Assembly: GCA_038503035.1 (NCBI GenBank)
Contig: JAVSML010024320.1
Coordinates: forward strand, 372,001-436,000
DNA: 64,000 nucleotides
Direction of reading: 5' to 3'
Source: Crocodylus rhombifer
Lineage: Eukaryota > Chordata > Crocodylia > Crocodylidae
Each line of letters begins with the position of its first letter. Positions within the stretch are counted from its first letter, which is position 1. The position numbers and the translations under genes are program-made. The notes below the pieces were generated by a model, which saw only the letters and a program-made list of their open reading frames with translations, had not been told where the DNA came from and searched no databases. Of the stretch, positions 34,491-46,171 are shown one piece after another.

Positions 34491-34771
34491 ATCATAGGAT
34501 CATAGAAAAGGAGACCTGGAAGGAACCTCACAAGTTCATCTAGTCCATCCCCTTGCTTAAGGCAGGCTCATCCATGACTCAATCATCCCAGCCAAGTATC
34601 TGTCTAACTTGCTCCTGAAAACTTCCAAGGATGGGGATTCCACAATTTTTCTAGGAAACCTGTTCTAATGCTTGACCAGCCTCATGGTCAGAAAGTTCTT
34701 CAACCTAATCAATCTTCAACCTAAATTTCTCCTACTGCAGCTTAAAACCATTGATCCTTGTCCTGTCTCCT
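34491..34771 (-). mobile_element. CR1 LINE 3' fragment, minus strand
   Basis: The plus strand reads ATCATAGGATCATAG, then CATCTAGTCCATCCCCTTGC, GACAGATACTTGGC in reverse and TTGATCCTTGTCCTGTCTCC: the reverse complement of a CR1 C-terminus, 3' UTR and TATGATCC-type tail. It is interrupted by stops and truncated at its 5' end. Confidence 0.85.
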
Positions 34772-35090
34772 AAGGGCGTGTATAGGTGAAATAGGGGACC
34801 TAAGTTGAAGCGGTCAGTTTTTAAAAACACTGCTTCAATTTAGGGCCCTTTAAACCCCCATGTTGTGCACACACCCAAATTTACCTGCCTCTCTGGCAGC
34901 AGGGAGGAGAGGGCAAGCTGCCAGCAGGCAGAGGTGTCCCTGGGCTGCAGGGGGGGGGCGGGGCTTCCCTCCATGGCAGCAGCGGGCCTCCCCCCCCTCC
35001 AAGGTAGCACCCACTCACAGGGACCTGCCTTGGGTAGTCCCGGGGGGCACTGCAGTCGCAGCACGAAGCACCAGGCAGCTAATTTTTGAG
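34772..35090. repeat. GC-rich block with transposon-like left edge
   Basis: Begins AGGGCGTGTATAGGTG, reminiscent of the GGGCRTRTCTACAYG MITE ends, and continues as a GC-rich stretch with long G and C runs. No right terminus was found. The 74-143 codon frames are composition-driven. Confidence 0.3.
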
Positions 35091-37594
35091 GTCAAGCTTC
35101 ATAAATATGGCATGCCAGGTCATGTGTTGTATGAAGGCTTTGATTGTGTACAGGAACTGAAGTCTGTGCTACTGGGTACAAAAGACATAATCACAGGGTC
35201 TGAAACCCAACCTTCGACACCATCAGATCCCACCAAGATGATTCACTATTTACCAAGTACCAAGGTGGCCTCATACTCCTACTTAAAGTAGCTGCTTGAT
35301 ACACAGTGTGATCAGAAAGTGAATTATTTAGTAAATAAACAATACACCACCCACCGTTTTCTGACATACTAAAAATGTAAAATGAAGATGCATTTGAAAA
35401 TATGAAGCTGTATAATTGTTTAAAAATGTATACAGTTGTAGTGTACCCTCCTAGGTAGCAAATGTACCAAATATAGTATAAAGGTTTTATTTATTTATTT
35501 ATTACTCTACATGTTTTAATAGTTAGGCCAACCAGTGCGGATGAACCTTCCTTTAGAAAGTAATTAAAGTGCAAATGGAAAAAAATTATCACAGTCAATG
35601 ATTTAAATCAAGGTTTTCCACTCTGTGATTTTAAATCCCAATGTAAATTGCCTTAATTTAACTCCAACTGTTCTGGTTTTTGTTCTATATGTATACGGCA
35701 CCTCTCTCAATGGGGGTCTACTCCACAACTGAAGCTGCTAAGTGCTATTGCAATACAAATATATAATATTTGTAAAGTCCTCTGTTCTCTGTTCTTTATT
35801 CAGGAAGTAATTGTTATACAGATCGCCACAGAGCCACTTCTCCACACAAGAAGTATATGCAATAAACATGGTATACGCAAACTATAAGACTAATGTAAAA
35901 CTCTAGAGGGGTATGTGGTGGCAGAGATTTGGAAGATATGATTTCCAGGCCTACTCTGGAGTCAGGGCAAAGCTTCTCCCCAGTTAATCCAGCTGTCAAT
36001 GGGTACTTGGCCATTTAGGTTGGGGAGTTAGGGGTGTCCAGATGTAACAGCATAATTAGGGGTAGGTGAGCAGAGCAGTAGTCCTGGGCACCAATGTAGA
36101 GGAGTCATGAAAATGGCAGCCCCCAGGGAGCCCATACCACAGCTGCTACAGTCATGGCCTATGTTTGGGGAGCTTCTGCCATGTCAGCAGCAGCCTACAC
36201 TGTTGCAACAGTCCCTGTGCAGGGAGATAAGTGCTCCCATACCCAGTGTACCAACATTTCTAGTTATGCCTCTCCGCACATGTGATGCTACATCACTCCC
36301 TTATGTTTCATTGGCTAAGAAAATTGTGTGCTTTATCCATGCTAGCTCAATGGTCCCTGAGGCTCAAATGACACTTCCTTACTAAGTCTTAGAGGATTCA
36401 CATTTCATACTGAATCATTAATCAGGAGTCCCAAGACCCCTGACTTCAATCAAATATTTCTTGCAACCTTTTAGAATAATGGCAGCTCCACACTGACTCC
36501 AGCACAAGCAGCTGGGCTGTGCTGCCACTGTCCAAGATGTCTGGGTAGGAAACAGGAGAACAATAGTGCAGATGATATACTCACCCTCTCTTGCCAAAAT
36601 CTATGGGCCAACCATAGTGGGCCAAGTGGATCTGAAGAAGACAGGATTTTTTTTCATTGCACTCTCCTCCCAACCCAAAAGCTAAAGCTAGTTCTATGAT
36701 TCAGATTGTGCTCTGGCATTTCAGTCTTGCCATGTATTTAATCATTTTCTCCTTCATGTAATGGTCATTTTCATAGTGGCATATATCTGTCATAACATCT
36801 GATCAGCTGCCTTCACACACCTGTCCACACTGTAAAAGATAGGCAATACCATCTGATCTCATATCATCTCTGTTGTTCCCACCCTGAAATCTATTTATTG
36901 CTTGAACATTTACTATAGTACACATAGAAATAACAACTTCTCACTTTAAACAGCAGGGCTTTCAGTCGCGAACTTTCTCAATAAATCAACTGCCTAATGA
37001 AAAAAGTAATGAAAGTTATTCATGATCAAAACCCACAGTCCTTGCTTTTCAGACACAAATATTTGCTTCCTGAACTGCATTCTTCATTATTTTTAAGTCC
37101 TGTCCCATCTTGCAGGCACTGATGTGTTACTTCATTACATTCTAGGGAAGTTTCTTAACCAAAAACCCAGTGATAATGCAGTATATCTGCTGGATTCTTA
37201 GCTGACACTTCAAGAGTATCTGCAAAATCTTAGCAGGTGGACAAGAAAAAAAAAGAGATATAAAGAGGAAAATGAAGCTGTCAGCAGTAAATAACTTCAA
37301 AACAGTTCCTTATTTTATTTAACATGCGATTTTTTCAGGGGAACTGGGTGGCTCAGGGGATGGCTACTATGCTATGAAGCCTTTCATTTCTAGGCCAGCC
37401 TAGGTGAATTTTGATTGACAGTCAATATGGTGGAGTGACTGTAATGTGATCTATGAGAAATGAGATGCTGTTATTAATTCAGGTGTTCCACTTTATAAAG
37501 TGAATTGCTGTCATTTGGACCCAAGTGAACATATCGGAGACCAAGAATTTCATAAGGATGGTATCATCAGACAAGAAGTGGTATGCCTCATCAC
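35091..37594. other. No recognisable gene; (TTTA)n near 35490
   Basis: AT-rich sequence with a short TTTA repeat around 35488-35504 and only short domain-free frames. No RNA gene seen. Confidence 0.4.
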
Positions 37595-38248
37595 CAGGGG
37601 CATATCCAAGGAGGTGCAGGAGTGTGGTCAGACCCCTCTCTTCTACTGTCCAGGCTGTGGCTGTGTGAGGTGCCATGCTTAGCAGGGGACAGCAACAGCA
37701 GCAGGCCTATTTCCTTCTCCTGCACTTGTTTCTTGCTGCTCCTTCACAAATGACCTCTGCTGGCTGGGAGCTGGTACTGGAAGGAGGAAACCCAGTCCCT
37801 GGGCACTGCCACTGTCCGTGGCTAATGCAGCAATGGGGAGAGCCCCAGACTCGCTCCTGCTCTACACCAGCCATTGGCTGCAGGCAACAGCTGTGCAGGA
37901 AGCCAAACTCCACTGGGAACAAAGGTAGCAATGCACAGGTTCCTCCTTCCAGCACCTGCTACTGGCCAGTGGGGGACACCTGGCAGGGGCAGGAAGCAGG
38001 CACAGGAAGAAGTAACCTGTGCACTGGTGCTGTGCTCTACTGAGCCAGCACTCTTGCAGCCATTCCCAGCAGTCCATAGCTGGAGTGGGGCAGGAGCAAC
38101 TCTGGAGATCCTGCTTCATGCACCTGCCCCTGTCCAGCTCTCCAGTGTCCCCTGCTGGCCCTGGGGCTCCAGGCACACCTCACCCCCTCCTGCCTATAGG
38201 CTGAAGGGGAATGCGCTGCACCACTTTTAGTAAATCCTGGATCCACTG
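37595..38248. mobile_element. Inverted-end element of the GGATCCAGG family, about 654 bp
   Basis: Left end CAGGGGCATATCCAAGG; right end, reversed, CAGTGGATCCAGGATTTACT. The core has repeats of 'GGAAGGAGGAA', 'CAGCAGGTGCTGG' and 'CTGGCCAGTGGGGG' type and resembles the core of 46172-46762 (both have TGCTGGCTGGGA, CTGGAAGGAGGAA and TCCTCCTTCCAG). Frames of up to 122 codons are repeat artefacts. No target duplication confirmed. Confidence 0.55.
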
Positions 38249-38264
38249 ATGCTCAGGGATAGGC

Positions 38265-38440
38265 ATTAGACTTTGATTTGGGAGCCCTAGGTTCTATTCC
38301 TACTTCTGCCACTCATTAATTGCTGAGTGATCAAATCACTTCCCTGCCTGTCTCAGTTTCTCCATCCATAAAATGGACATTGCCTTCACTGATATCTGTA
38401 GATGAAGACTACTATCCAAGAGATAGGTATTATTTGTCTC
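38265..38440 (-). repeat. MIR SINE, minus strand
   Basis: The plus strand reads GGTTCTATTCCTACTTCTGC, CACTCATTAATTGCTGAGTG, then TCTCAGTTTCTCCATCCATA and AAATGG. This is the reverse complement of the MIR core and 3' half, in order and without gaps. MIR is a tRNA-derived CORE-SINE shared by amniotes and long inactive. Confidence 0.8.
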
Positions 38441-40465
38441 AGAGAAGACCCAAGGGATTCCAACCAAGACTCAGTACCTAGTCACTGGGCTTAGAGCTGT
38501 TTTAGCAGAAAGAGATTGTCCTATAACTTGGAAGACCTTACAATATAAACAGATAGAAAAAAGGGGCAGGAGAGAGGAAAGGACAATTGTCCCCTATTAT
38601 TCAGACACTGATTGTCCCCTGTTGTTGCTTAATTGCCCCCTATTATTCATACATTATCCAGTGAGTCTCAGAGAGTTTAAGGGCATCTCTGATACAGAGC
38701 TTCTCTTTGTAGAGCTGTGCCAGCACAGTTATGCTCAGCAGAGCCCCCTAGTACAGACTCAGAGTACCTCCCCAACTTCTAAACTAAGCCAACAAAAATA
38801 GTCTCCTAATGGCAGAGCTGTGTCTACACTAGGGGGTTTCACTAGCAAAAATATGTTCTCCAGAGTCTAATGCAACACTCCTGGGAAGTGCTCCTCATGG
38901 TCCAGTGAGAGGCTTCTCTCCAATTTTGGGCTGAAGAGCTGAGTGAGGGACAAAATGAGGTGAAGCCTAGCAGGTGTTGAGGCTGGACTCTGAATCCTCT
39001 CCCACTGTCCTGGACACAGGAGCTGGGATAAGTGGGTGAGAGTCAGCTCAGCACTCATGGAAACCAGGCCCTTTGGTGTGAGCTTGATTATTGGGGAGAA
39101 CAAGAACTGAACATCTGAGCTCTGTCTCATAGCAGTGCCCTTTGCCACTATGCTGAAGACCTCTACTTTCTCACTGCTCCACGGAAATAGATCATTTAAA
39201 TCTAAGCAGTATTTAAAAGTGTCATTTGGGGACATTAACATCTTAATTCATCTTCTTTAAGTTTATTCACTTTAAGTCTGTGAGAGAAAGATGAATATTA
39301 TAACTGGCAGTTATTATGGCCTGCAGCCATATCGTGAGCAGATGATCTCACAGTTGAATTAGACTGAAGGATCCTGTAGTTTGACCAGTCCTTGGATCAG
39401 AGGGCTCTGCACAAACATACAGTGGTAACTCCACTGAATTTTTCCCTAATTAACACTCATGCAGCCCTGGAATCCATCCTAGCTTGACCTTCAGCTGCCC
39501 AGGACCTCTGAGGGCCTTTTGGCTGCAAAGGAAGAGCTAGTATGGAAGACTGCCCTAGCAACAGTCTGAACACATCCCAGAACAACCATTTTGCTGAGGC
39601 TTGGGGTGCAAGTGGGGACGGAGGTGGTAGAGCTGGTTCTGCACCTGACAGCAAAGGGCTCCTGCACTTCAGGTATTTCCTTGGATAAAAGTGGGCATGC
39701 AGACCTGCCACAACCATGAGCTAAGTTCAAGATCTCTCTTCATCATTTGTAGTCTTAATAGTATTTCCCCTTTGGCCTGAGCAGTTAGCCAGTGTCTAGG
39801 GTTATTTCTTTCTTGGGTTATTTCCATTCAGAGGAGAAAGTAATGGTACAGGGTTGGGTATATTCTTTGGTGCAGTCCTATTTATGTTCAAAGCATACAC
39901 ACAAAGTTTTGTTTACAGGAACACAGCAGAAACAAACAGCAGGCTTTGCTCGCTTTCCCCCAGCCTTCCCCTCCAGATGGTTTTATGCCCCAGGGAACTT
40001 TGTTTTTCTTCTCTGTCAGGGCCTTTCTAACAACTGCTTCTCTTGCTTTCTGCTCTGTGTCCAGTTCTCTCAAGCACACAGCTCATCAAATCACCCCCTT
40101 ATTTCTGCTGTCTTCATCAGGTTTACGATCAGTGATCACAGGAGACATAGCCTATGTGCTTGGCTGTGCCTAAGCTGTGCCTATGCTGTGCCCGGCTTCC
40201 TGTGGTCAGAGACCAGAAGAAGAATGTCTTGCATACAAAAGCTTGTCTAACTTTATCCCAACTACATAGGTGGACCAATAAAAGATATCATCCTAAGAAA
40301 TCCTTGCCTCTCACATATTTCCGGACCATCATGGCTACAGCATCATTCTTACACTACTATAGATTGGAGATGCACCAAGGAGTAGCTATAAGCATTTTCC
40401 TGCATAACCATAAGCCTCTAACACCTTGCACTTTTATGTAGCACCTTCCTTACAAAAATCGCATA
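38441..40465. other. No gene recognised; possible MITE debris at 38690-38870
   Basis: Contains CTGTGTCTACACTAGGGG near 38820 and inverted-looking AGCACAGTTATGCTC motifs, which resemble DNA-transposon ends but could not be paired. Frames of up to 152 codons (39792-40250) lack domains. Confidence 0.35.
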
Positions 40466-40820
40466 CCTTGTCTACATGAGGCTGCTTTTGTCACCAGAAG
40501 TTCTGGCGGCAGACAGGAAGCCACCATAATAGGTGATCACCTGCACATCCTCTGGAGGCCCCTTATGGCTCAGTAACAGTAGCTGTGTCAGCAGGCCAGG
40601 AAGTGCACCTTGGGTAGGTAAGCATGATTGTTAAAAGGCCATGCTACATGGCCCAAAGAGTGAGTGTCTCAATATGTGCCTGCTGATGGCTGCCAAGTGG
40701 CAGCAGTTGCCTTCTTTCAGTCACAGAGATGATGTTGCTGAAAGAGGTGTCTCTGCTGCCACAGTTTTGTCAGCAAAACTTGAGTGCTACTGGCAAAAAT
40801 ATGTAGTGTTGATCAGACCT
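40466..40820. mobile_element. Probable DNA-transposon remnant (MITE-like)
   Basis: CTTGTCTACATGAGGCTGCT with TTTTGTCACCAGAAGTTCTG and GGCGGCAGAC on the left is loosely complementary to CTGCCACAGTTTTGTCAGCA and GCTACTGGCAAAAATATG on the right. This pattern is common for small reptilian DNA transposons. It is diverged and the limits are approximate. Confidence 0.4.
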
Positions 40821-40949
40821 CAGGGTCCTTGGTAAACATGAATGACTTGGTTCTCCTGTAAAATAGATAGCACTACCTTCACTGCAGTGAGAAGCTGAAC
40901 TCAGGGGGTTAGGACCCAGATCTTCAGAGGCTTCAGAAACTTTTCAAAT

Positions 40950-41460
40950 TCACAGAAATCATAGAGAAGCAGGACTGGAGGAGACCTCCAAAGGTCATCT
41001 AGTCCAATCCCAAGCCTGATGCAGGATAATCCCTATCCAAACCATCCTCTGCAACCCATAATCTAAACTCTTCATAAGACCAATGTCATCCCCAACACAA
41101 CATAGACCTAACACCCTAAACTGCCACAGGTAAAGCAGGGCAACCATAGTAGCCAATGGCCTGCTTCTATAGTAAATTGCTAGTATATCCTCAAGAGATC
41201 CCAGGTAAATGGCCATACCCCTCCAGCTACAGAGGAAGGTAAAACTCCACAGTCTGTACCAACCTGGCCATGGGGTAAAGTTCCTTCCTGACCCCAAATA
41301 CAGTGATCTGCCTGTCCCTGAGTAGGGGGACAAGACCCTCTAGGCAAGAACCTCTCGCTTTGGTCCCAAAGGCACATTGGCACATCCCTGTCAAAATTCC
41401 TAGCTTTGGCTGTAGTCAATATCCAATGCCTCTAAAGGAGGCTTAAAAACACCCTGACAC
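40950..41460 (-). mobile_element. CR1-like LINE 3' UTR fragment, minus strand
   Basis: The left part is the reverse complement of a CR1 3' end (AATCATAGAGAAGCAGGAC, then GGTCATCTAGTCCAATCCC). Further right, GGTAAAGTTCCTTCCTGACC and CCCAAATACAGTGATC match the long 3' UTR of a reptilian CR1 class in reverse. Non-coding. Confidence 0.65.
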
Positions 41461-41479
41461 ACATAGCCTAAAGTGGGGA

Positions 41480-42690
41480 ACAGATCCTCACAGCATCCAT
41501 TTCTAGGCACCTGGAGAAGATGATTAGGAACAGTCATCATGGATTCACCAAGCACAACTCATGCCTGACCACCTGGAATGCCTTCTATGAGATGAATGGC
41601 TCTGTGGATGCAGGGAGAGCAGTGAACATGAAATACTTTGACTTTAACAAGGTTTGACATTGTCACCCATAACATTCTTGCAAGCAAGCTAAGGAGGTAT
41701 GGGTTTGATGAATGGACTGCAAGGTGGATAGAAAACTGGGTGTATCATCAGGCTCAGAGGGAAGTAATCAATGGTTCAATGTCTACTTGGCAGCTGATAT
41801 AAAGTGGAGCATCCTAGGGGTTGGTCCTATTTTGTTCAATATCTTCATCAACAACCTGGAAGATGGGATGGCGTACACCCTCAGCAAGTTTGCAGATGAC
41901 ACCAAGCTGGGGGGAGTAGTAGATATTCTAGATGGTAGGGATAGGATTCAAAGAGACCTTGACAAATTGGACATTTGGACCAAAGGAAAGCTCATGAAGT
42001 TCAGTAAGGAGGAGTGCAAAGTCCTGCACATAGGATGGAACAAATCCTGAGCACCAGTACAGGCTGGGGACAGACTGGATAAGCAGCAACTCTGCAGAAA
42101 AGGACCTGGGGGTTACAGTGGACAATAAGCTGAATATGAGCCATGGTGTGCCTTTGTTGTGAAGAAGGCTAAAGGCATACTGTAGAAGCGTTGGTAGGAA
42201 CATTGCCAGCAAATCGAGAGAAGTAATTTTTCCCCTCTATTTAGCACTGGTGAGGCCACATGTGCAGTATTGTGCTCAGTTTTGGGCCTTCCATTACAGA
42301 AAAGATGTTGGCAAATTGGTGAGTGTCTAGCAATTAAAATCATTAGGGGTCTGGGGCACATGACTTCTGAGAAGAGGTTGAGGGAACTGAGTTTATTCAG
42401 TTTGGAGAAGAGAAGACTGAGGGGCAATTTAATAGTATCCCTCAACTATCAGAACGGTGGTTCCAAAGAGGATGGAGCTGGATAGTTCTCAGTGGTGGCA
42501 GATGACAGAACAAAGAACAATGGTCTCAAGTTGCAGCAAGGGAAGTTTAGGTTATAAATTAGGAAAAACTCTCTCACAAAAAGGGTAATAAAGCACTGGA
42601 GCAGGTTATCCAAAGAAGATTTTTAAGACCCATCTAGACAAAGCCTTGCCTGGGATGCTGTAATTGGAGATGGTCCTGCTCCTTGCCGGG
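41480..42690 (+). pseudogene. Old CR1 LINE, reverse transcriptase to 3' UTR
   Basis: Ordered CR1 ORF2 remnants: SRHLEKM-like and NVCKYFDFNK-type sequence, GVGPILFNIFINNLEDG, an intact catalytic box LSKFADDTKLGG, LDKLDIWTKGKLMKFSKEEC, a DLGVTVDNKLNM-like block, then [17 protein letters not shown] in another frame. Stops and frameshifts are scattered throughout. The 3' UTR (GGTCCTGCTCCTTGC) is split by the GC-rich insertion at 42691-43008, and its last part (ACTTCCTGACATCCCTTCC, then ATGTTCTATGATTTTA) resumes at 43009-43056. Confidence 0.85.
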
Positions 42691-43008
42691 GTCGCTGGGC
42701 TCCCACCCCGGGGCCCCACACACCTGCCGGGACCCTCCGAGCTGCCCCCGGCCCACCTACCTCCGAGCAGGTCACCGGGGCGAAGCCGGAATCGTGGCCG
42801 GCCTCCTGGAACTCCCGCCCAGCCTGGCCCCGGTTGACAAGGCACCGGGGCACCAAACTCGGACACCGCCCCTCACAGCAGCATGGTTCTGCCCCGGAGC
42901 TTACACTCGCTGCCCTCCTGGAACCGAAGATGGGCATTTAGGGTCCTGAAAAGCATGACCCCAAGCGGTGGTGTCCAAATTTGGTGCCCTGGTGCCTTGT
43001 CAACCGGT
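42691..43008. mobile_element. GC-rich insertion in CR1 3' UTR with 40-bp inverted repeats
   Basis: About 318 bp of very GC-rich sequence interrupts a CR1 3' UTR. Its right half (about 42830-43008) has inverted ends: GGTTGACAAGGCACC with GGGCACCAAA and GGACACC on the left, and their complement (GGTGTCCAAATTTGGTGCCC, then GGTGCCTTGTCAACC) on the right, surrounding about 95 bp. The left half has no partner. On the minus strand a CTCGGAG/GTAGGTGGG junction resembles a splice donor, so captured gene sequence is possible but unproven. Confidence 0.55.
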
Positions 43009-43056
43009 CAGATAACTTCCTGACATCCCTTCCTACCCTCATGTTCTATGATTTTA
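43009..43056 (+). mobile_element. Tail of the CR1 at 41480, after the insertion
   Basis: TCAGATAACTTCCTGACATC, CCTTCCTACCCTCATGTTCT and ATGATTTTA restore the CR1 3' UTR that broke off at 42690. Confidence 0.75.
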
Positions 43057-43057
43057 T

Positions 43058-43610
43058 GGGCATATCTACACATAAATTTAAGCACGATTAAATTTAATGA
43101 GCATTAAACTCATGTGCATTAAGCGATTCTTGGTAGGTGTCTACATGTGGTGGGACTTGGGACTAACTTTAGTCCCAAATTGCTCCAACTCTGCTATGTG
43201 CCCCTGTGGCCACTGGAGGAGCTGTAGCCTCTGGCCATATGGCTGCCAGCACCTGGCAGCCATGCTGAAGCCAGAGCCAGCTGCCAGCACTTGACAGTCA
43301 TCTTAAAAGCATGCCCTCTGCACTGTGACCTCTGGGGAGATGCTTCCTGTGTCAGAGGAGCAGCATGCCAGAGACACAGGCAGCAGATGTCTGCTCTGCT
43401 CCTACCACAGCTATGCTTCCAAGCCCTGGCTCCAGCTCCTGGCCCTGGTACCCAGGGACTGGGTCCCTCACTCCTCAGGACTACCACAGCTGCCTTGCTC
43501 ACCTGCTGCCATTTTTAAGGCACATTAAGGGCACACACCTGTAGAAGCATGCCTCTAATGCATCTTAAATAGGGCTAATGCACATTAAATGCCCACACGT
43601 AGACATGCCC
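43058..43610. mobile_element. MITE, about 550 bp, GGGCATRTCTACRY ends
   Basis: Left end GGGCATATCTACACATAAAT; right end, reversed, GGGCATGTCTACGTGTGGG. Subterminal GCATTAA/TTAATGC motifs mirror each other. The middle is a GC-rich stretch with repeats of CTGCCAGCAC and no gene. The flanks are TA-rich (TTTAT and TATAA), so a TA or TAT duplication is possible. It abuts the CR1 tail exactly. Confidence 0.65.
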
Positions 43611-43744
43611 TATAATGCCCAACAATCAGCAAAGCCAGAAGCATAGGAAATACCTATAATAGCATGTAGGCATAGAACAAAAGAATCAGGGCACCCAATG
43701 CTCTGATTTCAATAGGAGTTAGGGATGGGGGAGTTTTTGAAAAG

Positions 43745-43900
43745 CTTATTAGGTTTTTATCTGCATCTGTAGAAACCAAAATACCTTTGAGAACTGTGAA
43801 TTTCACTGCTACATGACTTGCCCAAGATCACACAGGTAAGTGGCAACTCCAGATAAAGAACCAAGGAGACTACTTCCATGCTTTAGTCTTTAGCAGTTCT
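43745..43900 (+). repeat. MIR SINE, plus strand
   Basis: TGACTTGCCCAAGATCACAC, AGGTAAGTGGCAACTCCAG and ACCAAGGAGACT follow the MIR 3' half ('AACTTGCCCAAGGTCACACAGC...AGTGGCAGAGCCGG...ACCCAGGTCT'). The left part is more diverged. Confidence 0.75.
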
Positions 43901-46171
43901 CTTTTCTTAAAGGCACTGAAGCAGTTTTATGAAGAGTAGTAGTGTTAGTTAAACCTTGATGTCCTAGCTAAGTTTAATCTTGGTCTGAATACCCTCCCTG
44001 TACTTTCAATTGTATATAGTATCATTATATTATCATTACACATTGATTTATAAGACCCTTTTCACATATATCATGGTTCTGTACAGTCTAATTACAAAAC
44101 ACACAAGAGTGAATAAAAAATAACCAGAGAAAAAGATTGGTTTAAGTTTGACCTTTAAAGTGGTAAGAGAATCAGATGCAAAGATATTGTATGGAAGGGC
44201 ATTCTACCACGGTGGAGGACACAGGCAGCAGACCAAGCAATAAATAAGTCATAGAACATAAAACATGAGTAGGAACTTATGCAAAAAGCAAATGATACAA
44301 TTAGGAATGGGCCAAAGTAGGAAGAACCTTGAAGACAAGTAATATGTTTTCATTATTAATTTCAGTCCCTCATAGATCGCCAGATTCTGTGCTTATTGAA
44401 GTTAATGGGAGTCTTTCCTTGGATTTCAGTGGGCTTTGAATCAGACTCCAACATCCTATCATGCAGTGTTGGAATTGCTGCCATATTCTACCCTCAAACA
44501 CTATTTGTGTGTGCATGCCTACATAGCCCATGCCATCCCCAAATCCTGTTTGTGTGTGCATGCCTGCCTGCCCACCTGCCTGCATAATGATTATTGTAAG
44601 TACATTTTGTAATAGTCGTGAGCAAAATGTAATTTATTTTTATTGATTGGTCTTAACTACTTTTACTCTTACTTGTTGGGTTATTATTGCTGTCTTAATT
44701 CTGGAGATTATGCTTCGCTTTCCTAAATGCATCTCTTCAATCTTTATAATTAAACATCATTTAAGTATTTTGGTCACTTTCACAAATTAATTAGAGTGAA
44801 TTATGGTTGAGGATTTTCAGGTGCTTACTATATAGCTTTTAAAAAAATAAGCTTGCAGGCTTAAAGCATAGATCTGTAAAGAGAAGGCTGGTATGTGAAC
44901 TGTCTGTGAATCCTCCTTCCTTTTTTATGATGGCTAATAAGGCATGAAATATTGCGGGGGGGGGGTGTTGTTCTTATTTTTAGCTTTAGAAATATCAAAA
45001 TGATTGAATTGTTTCTATCTCATTCTTGATAAAGGGCTCCCTAGAAGGCTGAAGAGGAAATTGAAGGTGTTGTGCTGTTTGGATTTTTAACATAAATACT
45101 TTTCTCCCAAGTATCTGCCAGGAGTTTGAGTCCAATACATATTTAAGGAAAAAACAAATCTATAACCAAAAAAAAAAAAGAAAGAAAGAGGAATTTTAAA
45201 CAGTATAATTGAAAATTGACCTATTTCCCTTTCAGTCAAACAGGTTTCATCATCATGGGCCTGGACCAGAGCCTGTCAAATTCAAGAGATTATTTCTTTT
45301 AGCAAGTCTAGCATCAGGGCTTGGATTCACATATGCAGATTATATTGTCACATGGACAGATGTTGGACTGGCAGAATTCAGTGCAACTCTATGCAGGTGC
45401 AGCAACCTACCAGCACAAGTCACAATGCAAGATCAAGGTTATGATCTTTCTTATTCTCCAGTCTTCTTAGGAGTCTTTCAGCAAAAATCTGAGGAAGTCA
45501 AGGGCAGATATTTCTAATGGTAAGAAGCAAAAGGGGTTCAAGGCCTCTGAACCATGCCACACTGACTTGATTTTGTCATGTCCTTTCATTACTTTCAGTG
45601 AAAGCTGAGAGTGCTCAGTACCATGCAGAATCAGGATCTAATTGGCTAAGTAGAAATTTGAGATTTTTTAACATCAACTCAAGGGACTGACTCAGTGTAT
45701 CTAGACAACAAATTCTGTTCAGAGGCCTTGCTTTTTACTTCTTTTTTTTTGGTCCCTCAAATCAGCTGAGACCAGGAGTGCTAGACAGAACAGAGCCCAG
45801 CTTAATACATAGACGGGGTGAATCTATATTCTCTTATCAGCACCAAGACACTACGGTGAATTGCTCTTTAGATGCTCATGCAACCATAACATTAGCTGCC
45901 TCTTTTTGAAAGTATAAGAGAGGTTAGTGGCAGGCTTCTGAAGGGATTTCATCTTGCAGAGGAAAAAAAAAGCAGACAGGGAGTTGGGTTGACTATCTTG
46001 TAAAATGCAACTTTAAGGGCTTGTGCTAAAGGAAAGGAAATTGGTGGCAATCCTCAAAGTTCCAATTCAGAAAGGTCCAGAAGATGCCATCTCTTTGAAA
46101 GAAATAAAAATGGAAGCTGCTTTCTGGTTCCAAATGCTTCAAATATTTCCTCCTAATACTCTCCCAGTCAT
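43901..46171. other. No gene recognised; G run at 44956, A-rich at 45168
   Basis: AT-rich sequence with a poly-G tract (about 44956-44966) and an A-rich stretch. A 102-codon frame at 45209-45517 follows a CCTATTTCCCTTTCAG acceptor-like site but begins with sequence resembling a dispersed repeat (GGGCCTGGACCAGAGCC). I do not call it an exon. Confidence 0.4.

Noticed and set aside
45209..45517. Possible exon with a CCTATTTCCCTTTCAG acceptor
   Set aside because: Begins with sequence resembling a dispersed repeat, no donor or homologous protein recognised, and no neighbouring exon.
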